Below are positions 21,207 through 33,145 of a DNA stretch of 64,000 nt, one piece after another. The translations under genes and the position numbers were made by a program. The stretch spans positions 25,830,769 to 25,894,768 of the forward strand of contig CM043971.1 in NCBI GenBank assembly GCA_014529385.2, in the 5' to 3' direction. Position 1 is the first letter of the stretch; each line of letters begins with the position of its first letter. This DNA comes from Adiantum capillus-veneris (Eukaryota > Streptophyta > Polypodiopsida > Polypodiales > Pteridaceae). The notes under the pieces are model-generated. The model did no database searches, was not told the DNA's origin, and was given only the letters and a program-made list of their open reading frames with translations.

Positions 21207-21651
21207 TGAGTTTTTTTTTTTTTTTTTAAGTTTTCAAAAATCTAACCTTTACGGATCGCTTCGCGATCACGTTCTTACCTTATTCTCGCAGGTATACTTG
21301 GTGCGCAAGTCAAGTCGACCCAATGCCAAAAATAAAAAAGCGGCTATTTTGAGAGGTCGCATGCTTTTCAAGGAAAAAAATAAAAAAAGAAGACAGGTGG
21401 TGCATTTTTGGGATCATACACAGATCTCCTCTTCTGCGAGTGCGAGTGCGAGTGCGATTGAGAGTGCGAGTGCGAGTGAGACGTTGCATGCAAGCGGGCT
21501 GAAGCTCGAAGGTGGTCGGGATGTTCGAGCTGTGTACAACGGAGTGCGTCCATATATTCCATTGCTCCTCTGTTGTATCAAAAATCTGTCAATACAAAGA
21601 TCTCTTTCTCTACCTTTTGCTGTCTATCTCTATTATTCTGAGCCTGTGACA
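21207..21651 (+). repeat. 3' LTR of the compact gypsy gag-protease element
   Basis: About 445 bp. It differs from the 5' LTR mainly by a longer T run at its start and an extra GAGTGCGA-type repeat near 21440-21475. Confidence 0.75.
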
Positions 21652-21716
21652 GATAGGCTAGATTGTTAGTTCTGTCGTCTCTCTTGAATTCTCTTTTTTA
21701 GGGGGTCTATTTTATG

Positions 21717-21797
<81 letters not shown>

Positions 21798-23200
21798 CAC
21801 ACACATACACACAAAGACACATACACATATACACACATACATAATTGAAACACACACACAAACAGAAACATCTTGATAACTAAAAACTTGTTGAAGCTTT
21901 TGTACGAGCAAGATGTGTTTCTATCATCTTATTTAGAATGAATGTGTTACAAATGAATCACTACATGTGTTAGTCAATTATTATTGCAACAGTTTTTGAA
22001 ATTTTCTAATTTAAAATTTTGAAAAAACCTTAACAACCAATAGGATGGAACAACTCACTACATAATTAGGAAAGAATATACAAAACAACAAAAAGAATCT
22101 ATACATCTCTAAAAGTGATGGGGCAATTGAATCAAACATGCGAAACAAATTAGTGACGATCCAAGTGATCAGTGCTGGCTCTCATCACCTTTATCCTTTG
22201 AGTCGCACTCTAAGTTGTGGCTAAATATCAGAGTTGAAATGTGGTCCTAAATATGCTGGCTTGGTTTGGCTTTACAGTGTTTCTTTTTGGGTTTGAAATG
22301 AGCAACATGTGTCAAAAAAGCTTAATGGCTCAAGATTGTGTAAGTTCTGATGGTGATCCAAAGGGAAATTTTCGCGATGATGTCACGCGGAACGAAAGAA
22401 GCCTTATATGCACAATGAGCGGATATTCTACGGGGTATATATATCACAGCGAGACAAAACATTTAACCAAGTAAAGCGAGAGAAATCTCATGGAGCTCTC
22501 CCTCCTCCACGTGGATGCTACAAGTGGCTACCCTTGGCAGCGCGTGGTGGCCTGCGCGTTCAATGTAGGCAGAGGTAATGGTCACTTGCAGCTTATGGTG
22601 TTGTTGAGTGGCACTACAAGACTCTATTCACACATAGCTAGTTCATGAGTGTAATGGCTTAATTCCTTTTAAAGAAAGTATAAAAGAGGGAGGTAATGAG
22701 GACGTCATCTCTGGCAACCCCTCTCCAAAACCTTGAAGAATAGATGAGCCATGTTATATAAATTGAATGTTGTGGAGGGGATGCAAAAAAGTAGGAGATG
22801 TAAGGAGGAGAGGAGATTAAACTAAGAAAAACAAGTGTTTTTTTTTGTGTGGAATATAAGAAGGAGCTTGAGGGAAGCTTGGGGAGAAGGCTTTAAGGAA
22901 TCTCATAAAAATGTAGAGCGAGCTTTGGGAAGACCAAGAGCGAGCAAAGTCAGAGGCGGGAGGAGATATTTTTTTCTTCTTATTTGTGTGTTTGATGAGC
23001 AATGAAATCATGGAGATTGGCGTCACCAAAAACAAGCAAAAAGAGGAGGGCATATCTTTCTTCTTTGTTGTTAGGGGATATAGGTTTGTAAGCTGAGTCG
23101 AGAAGACGTAGGGCATCTAGCTATGGAAAAATAGTGAGAGAGGACAAATAGCACAAAGCACTTGGCTCAAATGACACCTAGAATTCTCACAAATGGAATC
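21652..23200. repeat. Dispersed repeat R1, copy 1
   Basis: The segment beginning GGCTAGATTGTTAGTTCTGT is repeated at 54765-54868 (short) and 55164-56262 continued at 60944-61445. The copies share a CT microsatellite, a CA-rich tract, the region around 21870-21960 and the closing stretch with AAAAGTAGGAGATGTA. No conserved protein is visible. The short minus-strand Ser/Pro-rich frame at 22817-23116 is present in both long copies, so coding cannot be fully excluded. Confidence 0.8.
21719..21794. repeat. CT microsatellite followed by CA-rich tract
   Basis: About 76 bp of pure CT followed by interrupted CA repeats to about 21865. The same composite occurs at 55239-55322. Confidence 0.97.
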
Positions 23201-24334
23201 ATGAATGCTTAAAATTAATAATGTTTACCAAACTGGAACTTGATTACAAAACTTAATCCTTAACAACACTATGCTATCACAATTAATTTCTCATTAATTG
23301 TGATATGTTTGTGACCAGAGGACAACAAGGTTACTAACAAAGGGTAGTGTGGGAGAGGGTGCAAACTTTCCTATTCTACTATGTAATCTTCCCCTTAAAA
23401 TCTACAACACTTTGATTCTTCCATGATCTTCCTATCATCCTTTGAATATTTGAGAGTGTGAGAAAGAATATAATCCCCTTCTTGACCTTATCAATGTGCC
23501 ATATTGCCCTTCTTCTTGCCCGTAATTATCCGAAAAGAAATCGAAAAGGACCAGTCTTGGCACACCCACAAATAACATAACTGTCTTTCCCAACCGACAA
23601 AGTCATTGGTTAGCATCCATATTTGTGCCCTTGATCTTCAATTCAAGCTTTGAATTCTCCTTGGTTTGAGCCAATTGAAGCTCTTTTTCATTGGGCAATG
23701 CTAAGCACCAATTGAAGAAGTGGTTGAAATGGATTGCATCATGCCACCTTGGCACACCCACTACCTTGTAGCTTCGAACAAATTATGACATAGCTATCTT
23801 ACCTAACCAACAAAGTCATTGGTCACCATCTAGATCTTCTCCCTTGATTGCCCATGCAGAATCCTAGCTCCATTCTTGGTCGAAAACATACAATTTGATT
23901 GACAGTTAATGCACGGATTTTTTTTCTTTGAAACTAAGTTGCAAGTAAATGTATAATTGCGATGTAATTGTATAGCTTATACAATATACTAAATTCAAAC
24001 TTAATATGCCACTGAGACATATTAATTTGGGTATTAACACATCATAAGCTGTAATTGGTCAAGATAATGGCATTGCTTTGCTTTAGCTAATATGGCAGAT
24101 AACTTGATACATTAAGCTTGAGTATTAACATAAACCTTAAAAAGTTGGCTTTATGGCATAAAGAAATTGGTTCAAATGATACCTGGGATGAATATAAATG
24201 AGAACTTGAATGTTGGAAATTGATAGTAATTAACCAAATTGGAACTTTATAACAAAAGTTGACCATTCACGGCACTATTCTATAACAAATAATTGTGGTG
24301 TGCTCATGAGTAGAAGACAATAAAGTTGCTAAAC

Positions 24335-24345
<11 letters not shown>
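23162..24345. repeat. Degenerate direct repeat pair about 1 kb apart
   Basis: About 23162-23345 and 24168-24345 align over their length (both run from TTGG-T-CAAATGA-ACCT to GAC-A-AA-GTT-CTAA). The pair could be old LTRs or a segmental duplication. The 820 bp between hold no recognisable gene. Confidence 0.55.

Positions 24346-24392
<47 letters not shown>
24340..24392. repeat. GA microsatellite
   Basis: About 53 bp of GA with one interruption, followed by a short CA run at about 24419-24440. Confidence 0.95.
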
Positions 24393-24919
24393 ATCCCCCT
24401 TGCTCAAGGTCATGAATGTCACACACACACACATACACATAGAGATTCCCCTTCTTTAGTCACCCCCCTTCCTCCCCTTCTCCTCCTCGAAGTCAACATT
24501 CCACTCTTTCTTTAATTCTATTGGCTTCTTCTTCTCCATCTTTTTTTTGTGTCATGAAAAAGAGTTTCTTTTTATTCCCTTTTTCCTCCACAACAGTCAT
24601 AGTGTCATGATTGGTGTGGCATGGAAAACAAGGTTGATGACATGGAAACCAAAATGAAGCCTGCACAAAAACCATTGGAATCGGACCAAAAAGTTGTGCA
24701 AAGGGGAAGCTGAATAGTTTTGGTCTCTATGGTGAGTCCATCCAACCCTTCTAGTGATTTTAGTGAGCTATGAAAGTCCCTCATCCTTCTCCCTTCACTA
24801 CTTTATGAGTATTGTTTGCCATGCTTTTTGTTTTCTTTTTCATACTCACCTCCGTTCCCTATTATATGGGTAACCTATCTCACTTTCCAACCTCTTGCCC
24901 TTTATATAAGGTAACCCCT
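24393..24919. other. Non-coding stretch
   Basis: Short frames only; CT- and T-rich sequence without recognisable features. Confidence 0.3.
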
Positions 24920-25660
24920 GAGTTGTGCTCATACGGCCACTTATCTTTAGATGCTTGGCATGACATTACTCTCAAGCAATATAGAGATATATTTGCTTGG
25001 TCATATAAGGACCTTATGGGAGCTGATCCTAGCATATGTCAGCATAGAATACCCTTAAAAAATGATTTCAAAGCACACACACAATGTCCTTATACTTACA
25101 ATGATACATTCACAAAGACGATCAAAGAGGATACATATAAGCTTAAAGACATTGAGTTTATCTGTGAGTCCCCTAATTGAGGAAGTGCAGATAGTGACTC
25201 CCCTAATTGAGGAAGTGCAAGACTTATTGCATATGTTTGAATTCATAGAAATGTGTCTTCATGGTAAGACAAGGGAAGATTTTGGGGCACATTGTGTCTA
25301 AAAATGGAATTTCAACGGATCTTCAGAAGATACAAGTTATTGTTTCTCTTCCAAGACCGATAAAAGTTATAGAGGTACAAGCCTTTATGAGCCATTGTGT
25401 CTACTACCGAAGGTTCATCTATATGTATGCAATCATTGTAAAACCGTAGTATTCTCTCATCACAAAGTTTAAGTGAACTGAAGAGTGTGAGAAAGTGTTT
25501 CAATTGTTGAAATAGTCCTTGATTTTTGCTCCAATTCTGAAAGATCTTGATTGGGGTAAGATCTTTTATGTCCATGTAGATGCATACGCATATGCAATCA
25601 AACACATCTTGGAGAGAACAACATGGTTTTTCCTATCCATTACTCAAACAAACAACTCAA
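24920..25660 (+). pseudogene. Decayed Ty3/gypsy reverse transcriptase and RNase H fragment
   Basis: The first part reads LKQYRDIFAWSYKDLMGADP, then CQHRIPLKNDFKAH, the conserved entry to gypsy reverse transcriptase. A 34-bp tandem duplication at about 25170-25228 (CCCCTAATTGAGGAAGTGCA) interrupts it. The catalytic core is missing. The C-terminal part resumes with GKILGHIVSKNGISTD, then VQAFMSHCVYYRRFI, and a short RNase H start (YVHVDAYAYAIKHIL). Stops and frame shifts are frequent. Confidence 0.75.
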
Positions 25661-25799
25661 TACTATGGAAATAAATTACATGACCATGGAAAGAGAAGGA
25701 TTGGGGATGACCTATGCAGGCACAAGACAGATACAAAATGTAGATTGATGGGAAACGTCAGTAAGTAACCTCCATAGAAGGGGATGATGTACTTTTTGG

Positions 25800-26001
25800 T
25801 ATGTCAAAACATTCAGCAAGTCTAAAAACCGGGCCAACACCTAAATTATGTCCAAGATATTGTGGACCTTTTACAATACTCAAGAGAGTTGGAGGTATGT
25901 CTTACAAACTCTCCTTGCCTATGCGTTGTCATATTCATTTGGTTATTCATGTAAGTCGATTACGTAAACACGTTCATAGGGACATCAATGTCATTGACTA
26001 G
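25800..26001 (+). pseudogene. Gypsy integrase C-terminal fragment
   Basis: A 66-codon open frame reads KLCPRYCGPFTILKRVG, then YKLSLP, then IHLVIHVSRLRK, matching the end of gypsy integrase (L-x-P-R-Y-x-G-P-F and H-x-V-F-H-V-S-x-L-K). It follows the RNase H scrap with the integrase core deleted. Confidence 0.75.
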
Positions 26002-26029
26002 CAGGTTTTGGTTGATCTCTTTTGGTTGT

Positions 26030-26840
26030 TCTAAAGAAAAAATTTCCCACTTTTGTGTTCTAGGATGAAAACACTTTTCCATGAGGGGAGTAATGTCACA
26101 CCAAATGTCTAAAGACAATGGGCCAATTTGAACTGATCTAGGGGGTTTGCCTATATAAAGGGAAAGAGGTTGGGAGGTGAATTGGGAAGGAAGACTATTC
26201 CTGATGTGGATGATAAAAGTCAGTCATTTAAACCTCCTTTGTGGGGCTATACTAGCCAAGTCCAAAATTAAAACTCCAAAGGCCAAGTCATATTTCTAGG
26301 GTTGTGTTCAAATGATTGGGTACATACTTGAGCATTTGTACTATAGATCATCCTCAAATGGATGGTATGACTGAACATGTTAATCAAGTGCTAGAGGATA
26401 TGGTAAGAGTATACATTAGCAAAAGGCAATCTAATTGAAAAGATTATCTCCCTATTCTTGAGTTAGCTTATGATAGTGCAAAGCATCTCATGATTGGTTT
26501 TAGTCTTTCATGCTTGTCATGACCCAGTCGCATGAACATAAGACCATTCTTGGCTTATCATGATTCACAAACTTGTCATCATGTATGTCACCGAGTATTA
26601 GTGAAAAAAAGTGAAAAGACAAATGTAAGAAAGGTGCGCTTAGAAAAAAAGTAGTGTTCTTAAGAAGAAATTTTCCACTTTTGTTCTCGACGACCAAAAG
26701 GCTTCTTCACGGGGGGAAACGCCAAGCGTGGAAAGACTAGGGGCCAATCTTATTTGAGCTTGGGGTTTACCCTATATAAAGGGAAAGAGGTTTGGAGATG
26801 AGATAGGTTATAGTCTCCTTGGTCTCACAAACTAGGGCTT
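26030..26840 (+). repeat. Gypsy 3' end or LTR remnants with an integrase scrap between
   Basis: About 26035-26190 and 26650-26840 share the order: CCACTTTTGT-TC, a purine-rich tract, then GGGCCAAT, then CTATATAAAGGGAAAGAGGTT (TATA-like). Between them, about 26330-26510, one frame reads DHPQMDGMTEHVNQVLEDMV and then DYLPILELAYDSAKH, from the integrase core. The stretch 26209-26510 parallels 32784-33145, with an internal deletion. Confidence 0.6.
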
Positions 26841-27337
26841 AACACTAGTCTTGTAAAAAATTAGCCACTTTTGTGGCTTTTGTTATTTAAATACATAATG
26901 GTTTCGGGGAATTATGACCAACACTCAATATCAATTGATAAAAAATAGTACATAGCTAAATGAAGGTCCAAAGGTGTCTTTCCATTGCCATCTTCTACAA
27001 CTAATTTGTGCGGATGGACATTTTTTTTCCATTTTCTCTTCAAAGAAAATCAAATCATTGTTAATGAGGCCCAAACTTGGTTGAAAAATCCCTCAATAGG
27101 TATGTGATAGATGGACCAAGATATTTTAACCCATACAAAAAGATTGCTGACATTTTTTACTTCTCCAAGTTAAGTAGTGAGAAGTATAATTTTACGTATA
27201 ATTTGTTAATTTTGAAAAATATTTTTTTAATTTATGAGCTTTTTGTGTAAATTGTGTATTTAGAAACTTTTTTTATATCTTAAACCCATAATTAAGAGGT
27301 TTCATGAAATTTTGATATCGGATGAAAAACCCACTCT

Positions 27338-27340
<3 letters not shown>
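26841..27340. other. Non-coding, AT-rich
   Basis: No frame or repeat that I can support. Confidence 0.3.

Positions 27341-27397
<57 letters not shown>
27341..27397. repeat. CT microsatellite
   Basis: About 57 bp of pure CT. Confidence 0.97.
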
Positions 27398-27399
<2 letters not shown>

Positions 27400-27529
27400 G
27401 AATTTATTATTTACATTTTTTTATTTTTTTAGTCTTAGTGAACTAGTGATCATTGTCTATCCGGTAGCTCTATACACACACCCACATTTGATGGTCACCG
27501 GTGCTAGGCTCTATCGCATCCAATGAGCA

Positions 27530-28315
27530 TTGACTAGTGTCAAAATTCACCCATGTGGTAAGACCGTCATCAATCATTTTTTGGGTCCGCCCATACAATG
27601 TCAGGCTCCTTCCATGTCTGCCTCCTACCAGCTTGTAAGGACTTGTCCTCAACCCCACTTCCCACAGGCTTGTTTGCCACCAAAGAGAATTTCATTCACA
27701 CAAGCTTGTTACCTAAAGCATACGAGACTCTTTAAGGGTCTAGTCCCATCAAACTACAACAAAGCATTTGAAAAGAGCTGCAAAGTCATTCAATTGCAGA
27801 GCCCTTTACTCAAGAATTTTCCACAGCAAGCCAAAGCAAAGACTCTCTTCACAGATTCTTGGCATCCAACATTCAAGCACCACACTGGGAATTCAAGAGG
27901 TCTCCACCGAGATTTCAAACAAGGAATCTCCAAGGACATTGAAAGACCAAACCTTTCCATCATTTGTGAAGAGTGGCCTCCCTCCAATGAAGAGGAGCTT
28001 CACAAAATCAAAGGAATTTCATCTTTATCTTTCTCTCTCTCTCTCTTTTTCTTATTTAAATCCAAAATTTATTGCACCCAAGAAAAATCCTACAATGTAT
28101 GCTACATTCATCATGAAGGATATGAGCATGTGCTCATGTACAAAGTTTCAAACACTAGCCTTAGAGAGTCTCAAAGTGCAAAGATTTCTCCAAGGCACCA
28201 TGGGAAAAAACAAAAGGGGGAAAGAAACACTTGTTTGAGGGGAGGGTACGAAGACAAAGACCATGAAGCAATTGAAGACAAAGCATTGAAGAAGACAAAG
28301 GTGCTCTTGGATTAG
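27530..28315 (+). CDS. 261-codon ORF of unknown function
   Basis: The frame is long for this AT-rich setting and mostly free of low complexity, except for a Ser/Leu run near residues 165-180 from a CT stretch. It is rich in Lys, His and Ser and ends in a charged segment. I recognise no domain. Its last part overlaps a purine-rich GAGGGGAGGGTA at about 28238, like the tracts before gypsy LTRs, so it may be the internal 3' end of a retroelement rather than a gene. The apparent ATG at 27530 has no supporting signal. Confidence 0.25.
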   Translation: MTSVKIHPCGKTVINHFLGPPIQCQAPSMSASYQLVRTCPQPHFPQACLPPKRISFTQACYLKHTRLFKGLVPSNYNKAFEKSCKVIQLQSPLLKNFPQQAKAKTLFTDSWHPTFKHHTGNSRGLHRDFKQGISKDIERPNLSIICEEWPPSNEEELHKIKGISSLSFSLSLFFLFKSKIYCTQEKSYNVCYIHHEGYEHVLMYKVSNTSLRESQSAKISPRHHGKKQKGERNTCLRGGYEDKDHEAIEDKALKKTKVLLD

Positions 28316-28399
28316 AGCGAACCAAAACTTTTTTCAAGAATTTTCTCTTGGATTAGAGCGTTGTTTCTTGCTCCTAGATTGGAGTGTTATATTGATTAT

Positions 28400-28760
28400 C
28401 TCTTCGACTGAGAATGTATGTTGTCTGTGCTCCAATGATGTTGTCTGTGCTCCTTGATTGGAGTCTTATCTTTCTTCATCAAGTTGTGACCAAAGTGCAA
28501 GGGGAGGATTCCTCTTGCATTGACATCCTTAGTGGATACCATGTGTCATCCTTAGTGGATAAAGAACCTTCACTGTATTGTCCTAGTCCAAACCTCAAGG
28601 GTAGGATTGTAAGGTGTGAGCTTTTCCCTAGAGTCACTACAATGTGAGTCAAGGAGAGCAAAGGTGGACTTATCCCACATGTAGTGGTACAAGGCTGTAG
28701 AGCTACTTAAATCTCATTTCATGAATGAATAAAACAACTCTATTTTGCATTACATCTCTC
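28400..28760. other. Possible old retroelement LTR or transcript end
   Basis: A repeated TTGTCTGTGCTCC at about 28411 and 28440 is followed by TGTCATCCTTAGTGGATA-type duplications and an AATGAATAAAAC poly(A)-like signal at about 28722. No matching copy was found, so this is tentative. Confidence 0.25.
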
Positions 28761-28959
28761 TTGTTTATGGTGAGTTTCTAATGACTTAGCAAATACTCAA
28801 GATTGTGTTTATAAGTCCAAGTTAATTGATCTTGGAACCTAATTCACTTGAGTGATAATCTAGCCAACCCACACTCACGTGTGTGCATGATGTTTCTTTT
28901 TCATCCACCCCAGCTAGCACGATCCCATTCTCATCACAAATGATTGGTTACATAGCTTA

Positions 28960-29035
28960 CCATCAGTACTTCATATCATCCTCAAATGGATGGTCAGACC
29001 TCGGAGGAGTCACTTAATAATTATGTGACTATCAC
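28960..29035 (+). pseudogene. Gypsy integrase core scrap
   Basis: About 25 codons read STSYHPQMDGQTSEESLNNY, matching the Y-H-P-Q-T-D-G-Q-T-E motif at the third catalytic residue of gypsy integrases. Confidence 0.55.
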
Positions 29036-31844
29036 GTAATTGCAAAAGAAGGAATTATAAAATTTAATTTTGTCTCGCATTTTCACATACAGAAGGGTAG
29101 TCTTAGCACATGCTATGGTAAAGACTAGGTAGAACCCTACAATTTTCCTTCCATCTCAATTTTGATCATCTACTTATCCTACCTCAATTCCACAAATGGT
29201 TTCACATATCACACAGATGATGGCACTTTATCAACAATTTTAAGTCACAATTTTGGTAGTCATTGGGATATATTCATCTAGATGTTGTATTCACTATTTT
29301 GCAAAGATTTATTGTTGCTAGAAATCTAAAATGTTGATTCTTTTTATTGAGCAGATAGTACGGTTGATTACTGAGAATTCTCTTCTCACACTACAATATT
29401 GCAATTTTGTGTGCTTATTTTGTGGACCTTTGAAAATCTTACATGGCACATGGGATGTGTACTCTAATAAGGCATCAAAACTTCTCTCTTTGGTTGCCTA
29501 GAAAGTTGCAGGGATCCTGTTTGCACATAATCTATCTATGAGGCAATACATTTCACTCGTCCATTCATTCTTAATACTTTTGAAGATAAATTCGACCATA
29601 GATCTTCTAATTTCACGTGTGTATTGAGAAACAATTGATGGTAGAAAATATTGTTTGCTACAACAGAATTTCAAGTAGTATGAGAGATACATTACTAAAC
29701 ACATGAGTTGAAGTACTACAAGAGCTAGCCTCACGGTAGGGATTTTATTAAATTTTCTTCTAAAAATTCTTTTTTTCTCATTACTTTTTTCTAATTCTCA
29801 CTTTTGTTACTAATTAAATACCAATACTCCCTCTTCATACACTTCAATTTTTAGATGGTGCTTCCCATTTTTCTATGAAATATTCTAATAGCTCACAAGA
29901 CTTTCATATAACATACTTACTTAATCCTCTATTTTCATTGACCCACCACTCTATAAACCTTTATATTTCTTGGTATATTGATCATTCTAAGTATAAACAT
30001 ATTCCTAATGCATGGGATAATTTGTCTCGAGGTTCTATAACCAAGCCATAAAAACCCTTTCTTTCACAAAGTCACTTATCACATTCAGTTGATTCTCCAC
30101 TAACAATACTCTGTAAAATTATTGGATGAAATTATTTGATATCCTACTTACTCGTCTTGGCTAGCTTAAGCTTATCAATTTGATTGATAACTATTTTAAG
30201 TACCAAATTTCTCGGGATAGTCTACACTTTAGGAAAATATTTCCATTTTCTTTGATGCATCGATTCCTATTGCAAACTTCTTTCCTTATTTACCTTAAGA
30301 TCTCATCATCAGATATGTTTTCCACTATCTTTAATCCTTTCATTACCCCATACATTGTCTTCAACATGAAAAGTCCTTCGTGTATAATTAAACTCACTAT
30401 TTAGTCTTGAATCTCTTGTATACTCATATCCCTTTGTAGGCTACATGACACTCCTACTCTATTCAAGCAATTTTTGGATGTATATTGATTTTCCTCTCCC
30501 CCCAGGGCATATTGTTTTCTTCCATATGCTAATACATTTTAATAACATTTCATATACTTTGTAGTTACTAACAACACATCTCTCTACCCCGTACATGAAT
30601 GTTGTTTGTGAGACCCCCTTATTCAAATTGTGTTTCTTTCCTTTATAGCTCGCCACACACACATAGGTACGTACATTTTTAGAGGCAGAATATCCTCCAT
30701 GTATGCACATCAAATACGTCACTCCTCTTGTCATATGTTATTTCTTTGCATTATCTTCTAAGCTGAATACTCAAACACTTCTAAGGTTATGGCTTCCGAT
30801 TGTATTGAAAGGAATTTTCAATGAGATGATTTTTTGTTACGCTATGCAACTACTTATATGAGTTGAGGTGATTTGGGATAGTGAAGAACATTTTGTAAAT
30901 ACATTTCTACTCAAACATGATTCAAATTGGTGTTATGCAAGCGGTAAATGTCTTGTTTCTATGCCTTGCTTAGCCCGTTGGTCCCATGCACATAGATTCT
31001 TCGATTTAGACATTAACACACCAACAAACAACAGATTTAATCATTAACACAATATTAGTGCAAATTTTCCAATTTAGTGAGCACATCTCATTGGTGTGGA
31101 TATTCCGGTTGAGGAAACACCGATCATAGAACCATGCTACAATGGCTGGAGAAGCATACTAGCTAGGATGAGGGCTTGGTTGATTTGAAGGCTATGGAAT
31201 ACAAGGGGTTAGATAAGCAAGTTGTAGATGGGACCTTTGCTTTGGTTGTGGTGCTTGAACTATGAGCAAGAGTTGATGATATTCGAACTACGCATGGACT
31301 ACATGGGCATCTTTTAAATAAGCCCTCAAGGATGAATACTTTATCAAAGATAAAGAGAATGTTACAAAGAACATTTTTCTAAAGTGAGTGCAACAATGCA
31401 AAAAATGTCTCTTTCCATTGGATTTATTGAGGGAATTTGAAAATAGATTTGAATAATTATCTAATTTAATCTTATCAATAGATTTATTTGACAATAGTAA
31501 ACAACTAAGATGAATATTGAAGTGGTAAAACACTTGGTTGTTTACATTGACATGGTGAGTTCAAGGACCCTTTGTTGCAAGACTTTGGGGAGGGCTCATG
31601 TGTGTGCAATACCAATGGTATACCAATGATAGCCAATGATGGCTTTAAGTGTGGATGGTATGCCAATATCTATGGCTTGGTCACATAAGGCTTAGGTGGG
31701 CTTGTAAGGGATATTTAGGTGCTCAAGTTGGATGAAGGTCTATGTGGGATATCATCATGTCTTCTCAATTCTTGTTGCACTGCCTTATAGTATCGTACAT
31801 GCTAACGGCTCATTGAAGATCTTAATAACAAGCGTGATAATGCT
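29036..31844. other. Long non-coding stretch
   Basis: Only short, unconserved frames. I see no tandem array, LTR pair or RNA gene. Confidence 0.35.
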
Positions 31845-32862
31845 AACAAAGGAAAGGGAATACTTGTTGTAGAAGGTGGAGGTGGGATTTGGGTGGAGGT
31901 GCCAGGTGGAAAAGGTCCATCACCGCCTTCACAAGGCAAAGGTGAAGGCTCAAAGAAGAAGAAGTGGAAGACAAATGATGATGACGATGAGGATAATGAT
32001 GCAAGAGAAGTGGAAATGAAGCAAGTCTTCAAGACGGCTAAGCTTAGTAAATTTGATGGAATATGAAAGAGAAGAGAAGATTTGTATACCTTGATTGAAG
32101 AAGTCAAAGACTTATTAGCCTTACAATAGTTTTGCAAAGAAGCAAAGAAAACGATAGCAATCTTGAAACTTTATAACATTGAAAAGCTATGGTGGAAACT
32201 GTAAATGTAGATTTGTACTGATGAAAGTGTAGAAATGTTGGGCATAGACTGAGAAGAGGTGATGCTCTTCTCACTACAATGTGGAAAAGAAGATGGAAAA
32301 AGAGTTCTAATCGTAGAAGAGTACAAAGAGAGATTATTACGTCTACATAAATAAACTCGAGAGATGATGGGCGATCGATTAAAGATGAAGTTTTTCTAGG
32401 GCTTGCAAGAAGTGTTGAAGTTTCAAGTGAAGGGTGTAGGCTTTGTTGATTTTAACTAGAGTAGCAGGATGTTTGAAAGGAACCATTGTTCTAATAATGC
32501 AATAGAAGATCCTTGAAACCCACCTGATCAGTCTTTTCCAAATCGTAAAGGTCATAATGCACAATAGCAACGAGGACAGCTCCCTAATGGTTGAAATAGA
32601 AATGCAACCAAATAAAGAAATCTTATGTGTGCTGGCGCTAAGGCCCACAATTCCATGAAAGAGGGAAAAGAATTGGATTATGCTTTCGATGCAGAGAGCA
32701 AGGCCATCACAACTTTAAATGCTTGAACAAAGTGATTGATGAGATACTACGGACCAAGATCACTGAAGTGGAGACTATTGGTGATGCTGATGATAAAGGT
32801 AAGTCATTTGACCCTCCTTTGTGGTGCGTTACCAACCAAGTCCACAATGAAAGCTCTAGAGT
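31845..32862 (+). pseudogene. Decayed gypsy gag
   Basis: From about 31845 one frame holds a Gly-rich then Lys/Asp-rich linker, EVEMKQVFKTAKLSKFDGI and YTLIEEVKDLLAL, parallel to the Gag at 19800-19930 (LQQVFKKAKINEFNGI, EAWIEELEDYFSL). A zinc knuckle GLCFRCREQGHHNFKC lies at about 32672-32720. Many stops interrupt it. It belongs to the same Gag family as the compact element but is far older. Confidence 0.75.
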
Positions 32863-33145
32863 TAGATAAGTCATTTGTTGAAAATATGTATAAACTATAT
32901 GAGTGGACCAAAAATATTTTGAGTGATCGTGATCCCAAGTTCAACAGTCATTTTTGGAGGGTTGTGTTCAAATGATTGGGCACATACCTTAACATCAGTA
33001 TTGCAGATCATCTTCAAATGGATGGTCAAACTGAACATGGTAATCAAGTTCTAGAGGATATGCTAAGAGCTTAAATTAGCAACAAGAAATTAAATTGGAA
33101 AGATTATCTCCCTATTATTGAGTAAGCTTATAATAGTGCAAAGCA
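32863..33145 (+). pseudogene. Gypsy integrase core scrap fused behind gag
   Basis: Reads VENMYKLYEWTKNILSDRDP (second catalytic Asp), HFWRVVFK, then ADHLQMDGQTEHGNQVLED (catalytic Glu region) and WKDYLPIIE. It follows the gag remains with protease, reverse transcriptase and RNase H all missing. Confidence 0.8.

Larger units (their letters stand above)
18983..21651 (+). mobile_element. Compact Ty3/gypsy-type element with gag and protease only
   Basis: Order: LTR (18983-19407), primer site TGGTATCAGAGC (19410-19421), Gag, zinc knuckle, protease, purine tract, LTR (21207-21651). The protease frame meets the 3' LTR directly, so reverse transcriptase, RNase H and integrase are absent. The organisation resembles the described TR-GAG class of plant elements but keeps the protease. 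A second, truncated gag-protease piece abuts the 5' LTR on the left. This gives an internal-LTR-internal-LTR order expected after unequal recombination between tandem copies. No left target duplication can be found. Confidence 0.75.

Noticed and set aside
22817-23116. 99-codon minus-strand frame shared by both R1 copies
   Set aside because: Present in both copies, but T/S/P-rich with frame differences and no recognisable domain; kept only as a note under R1.
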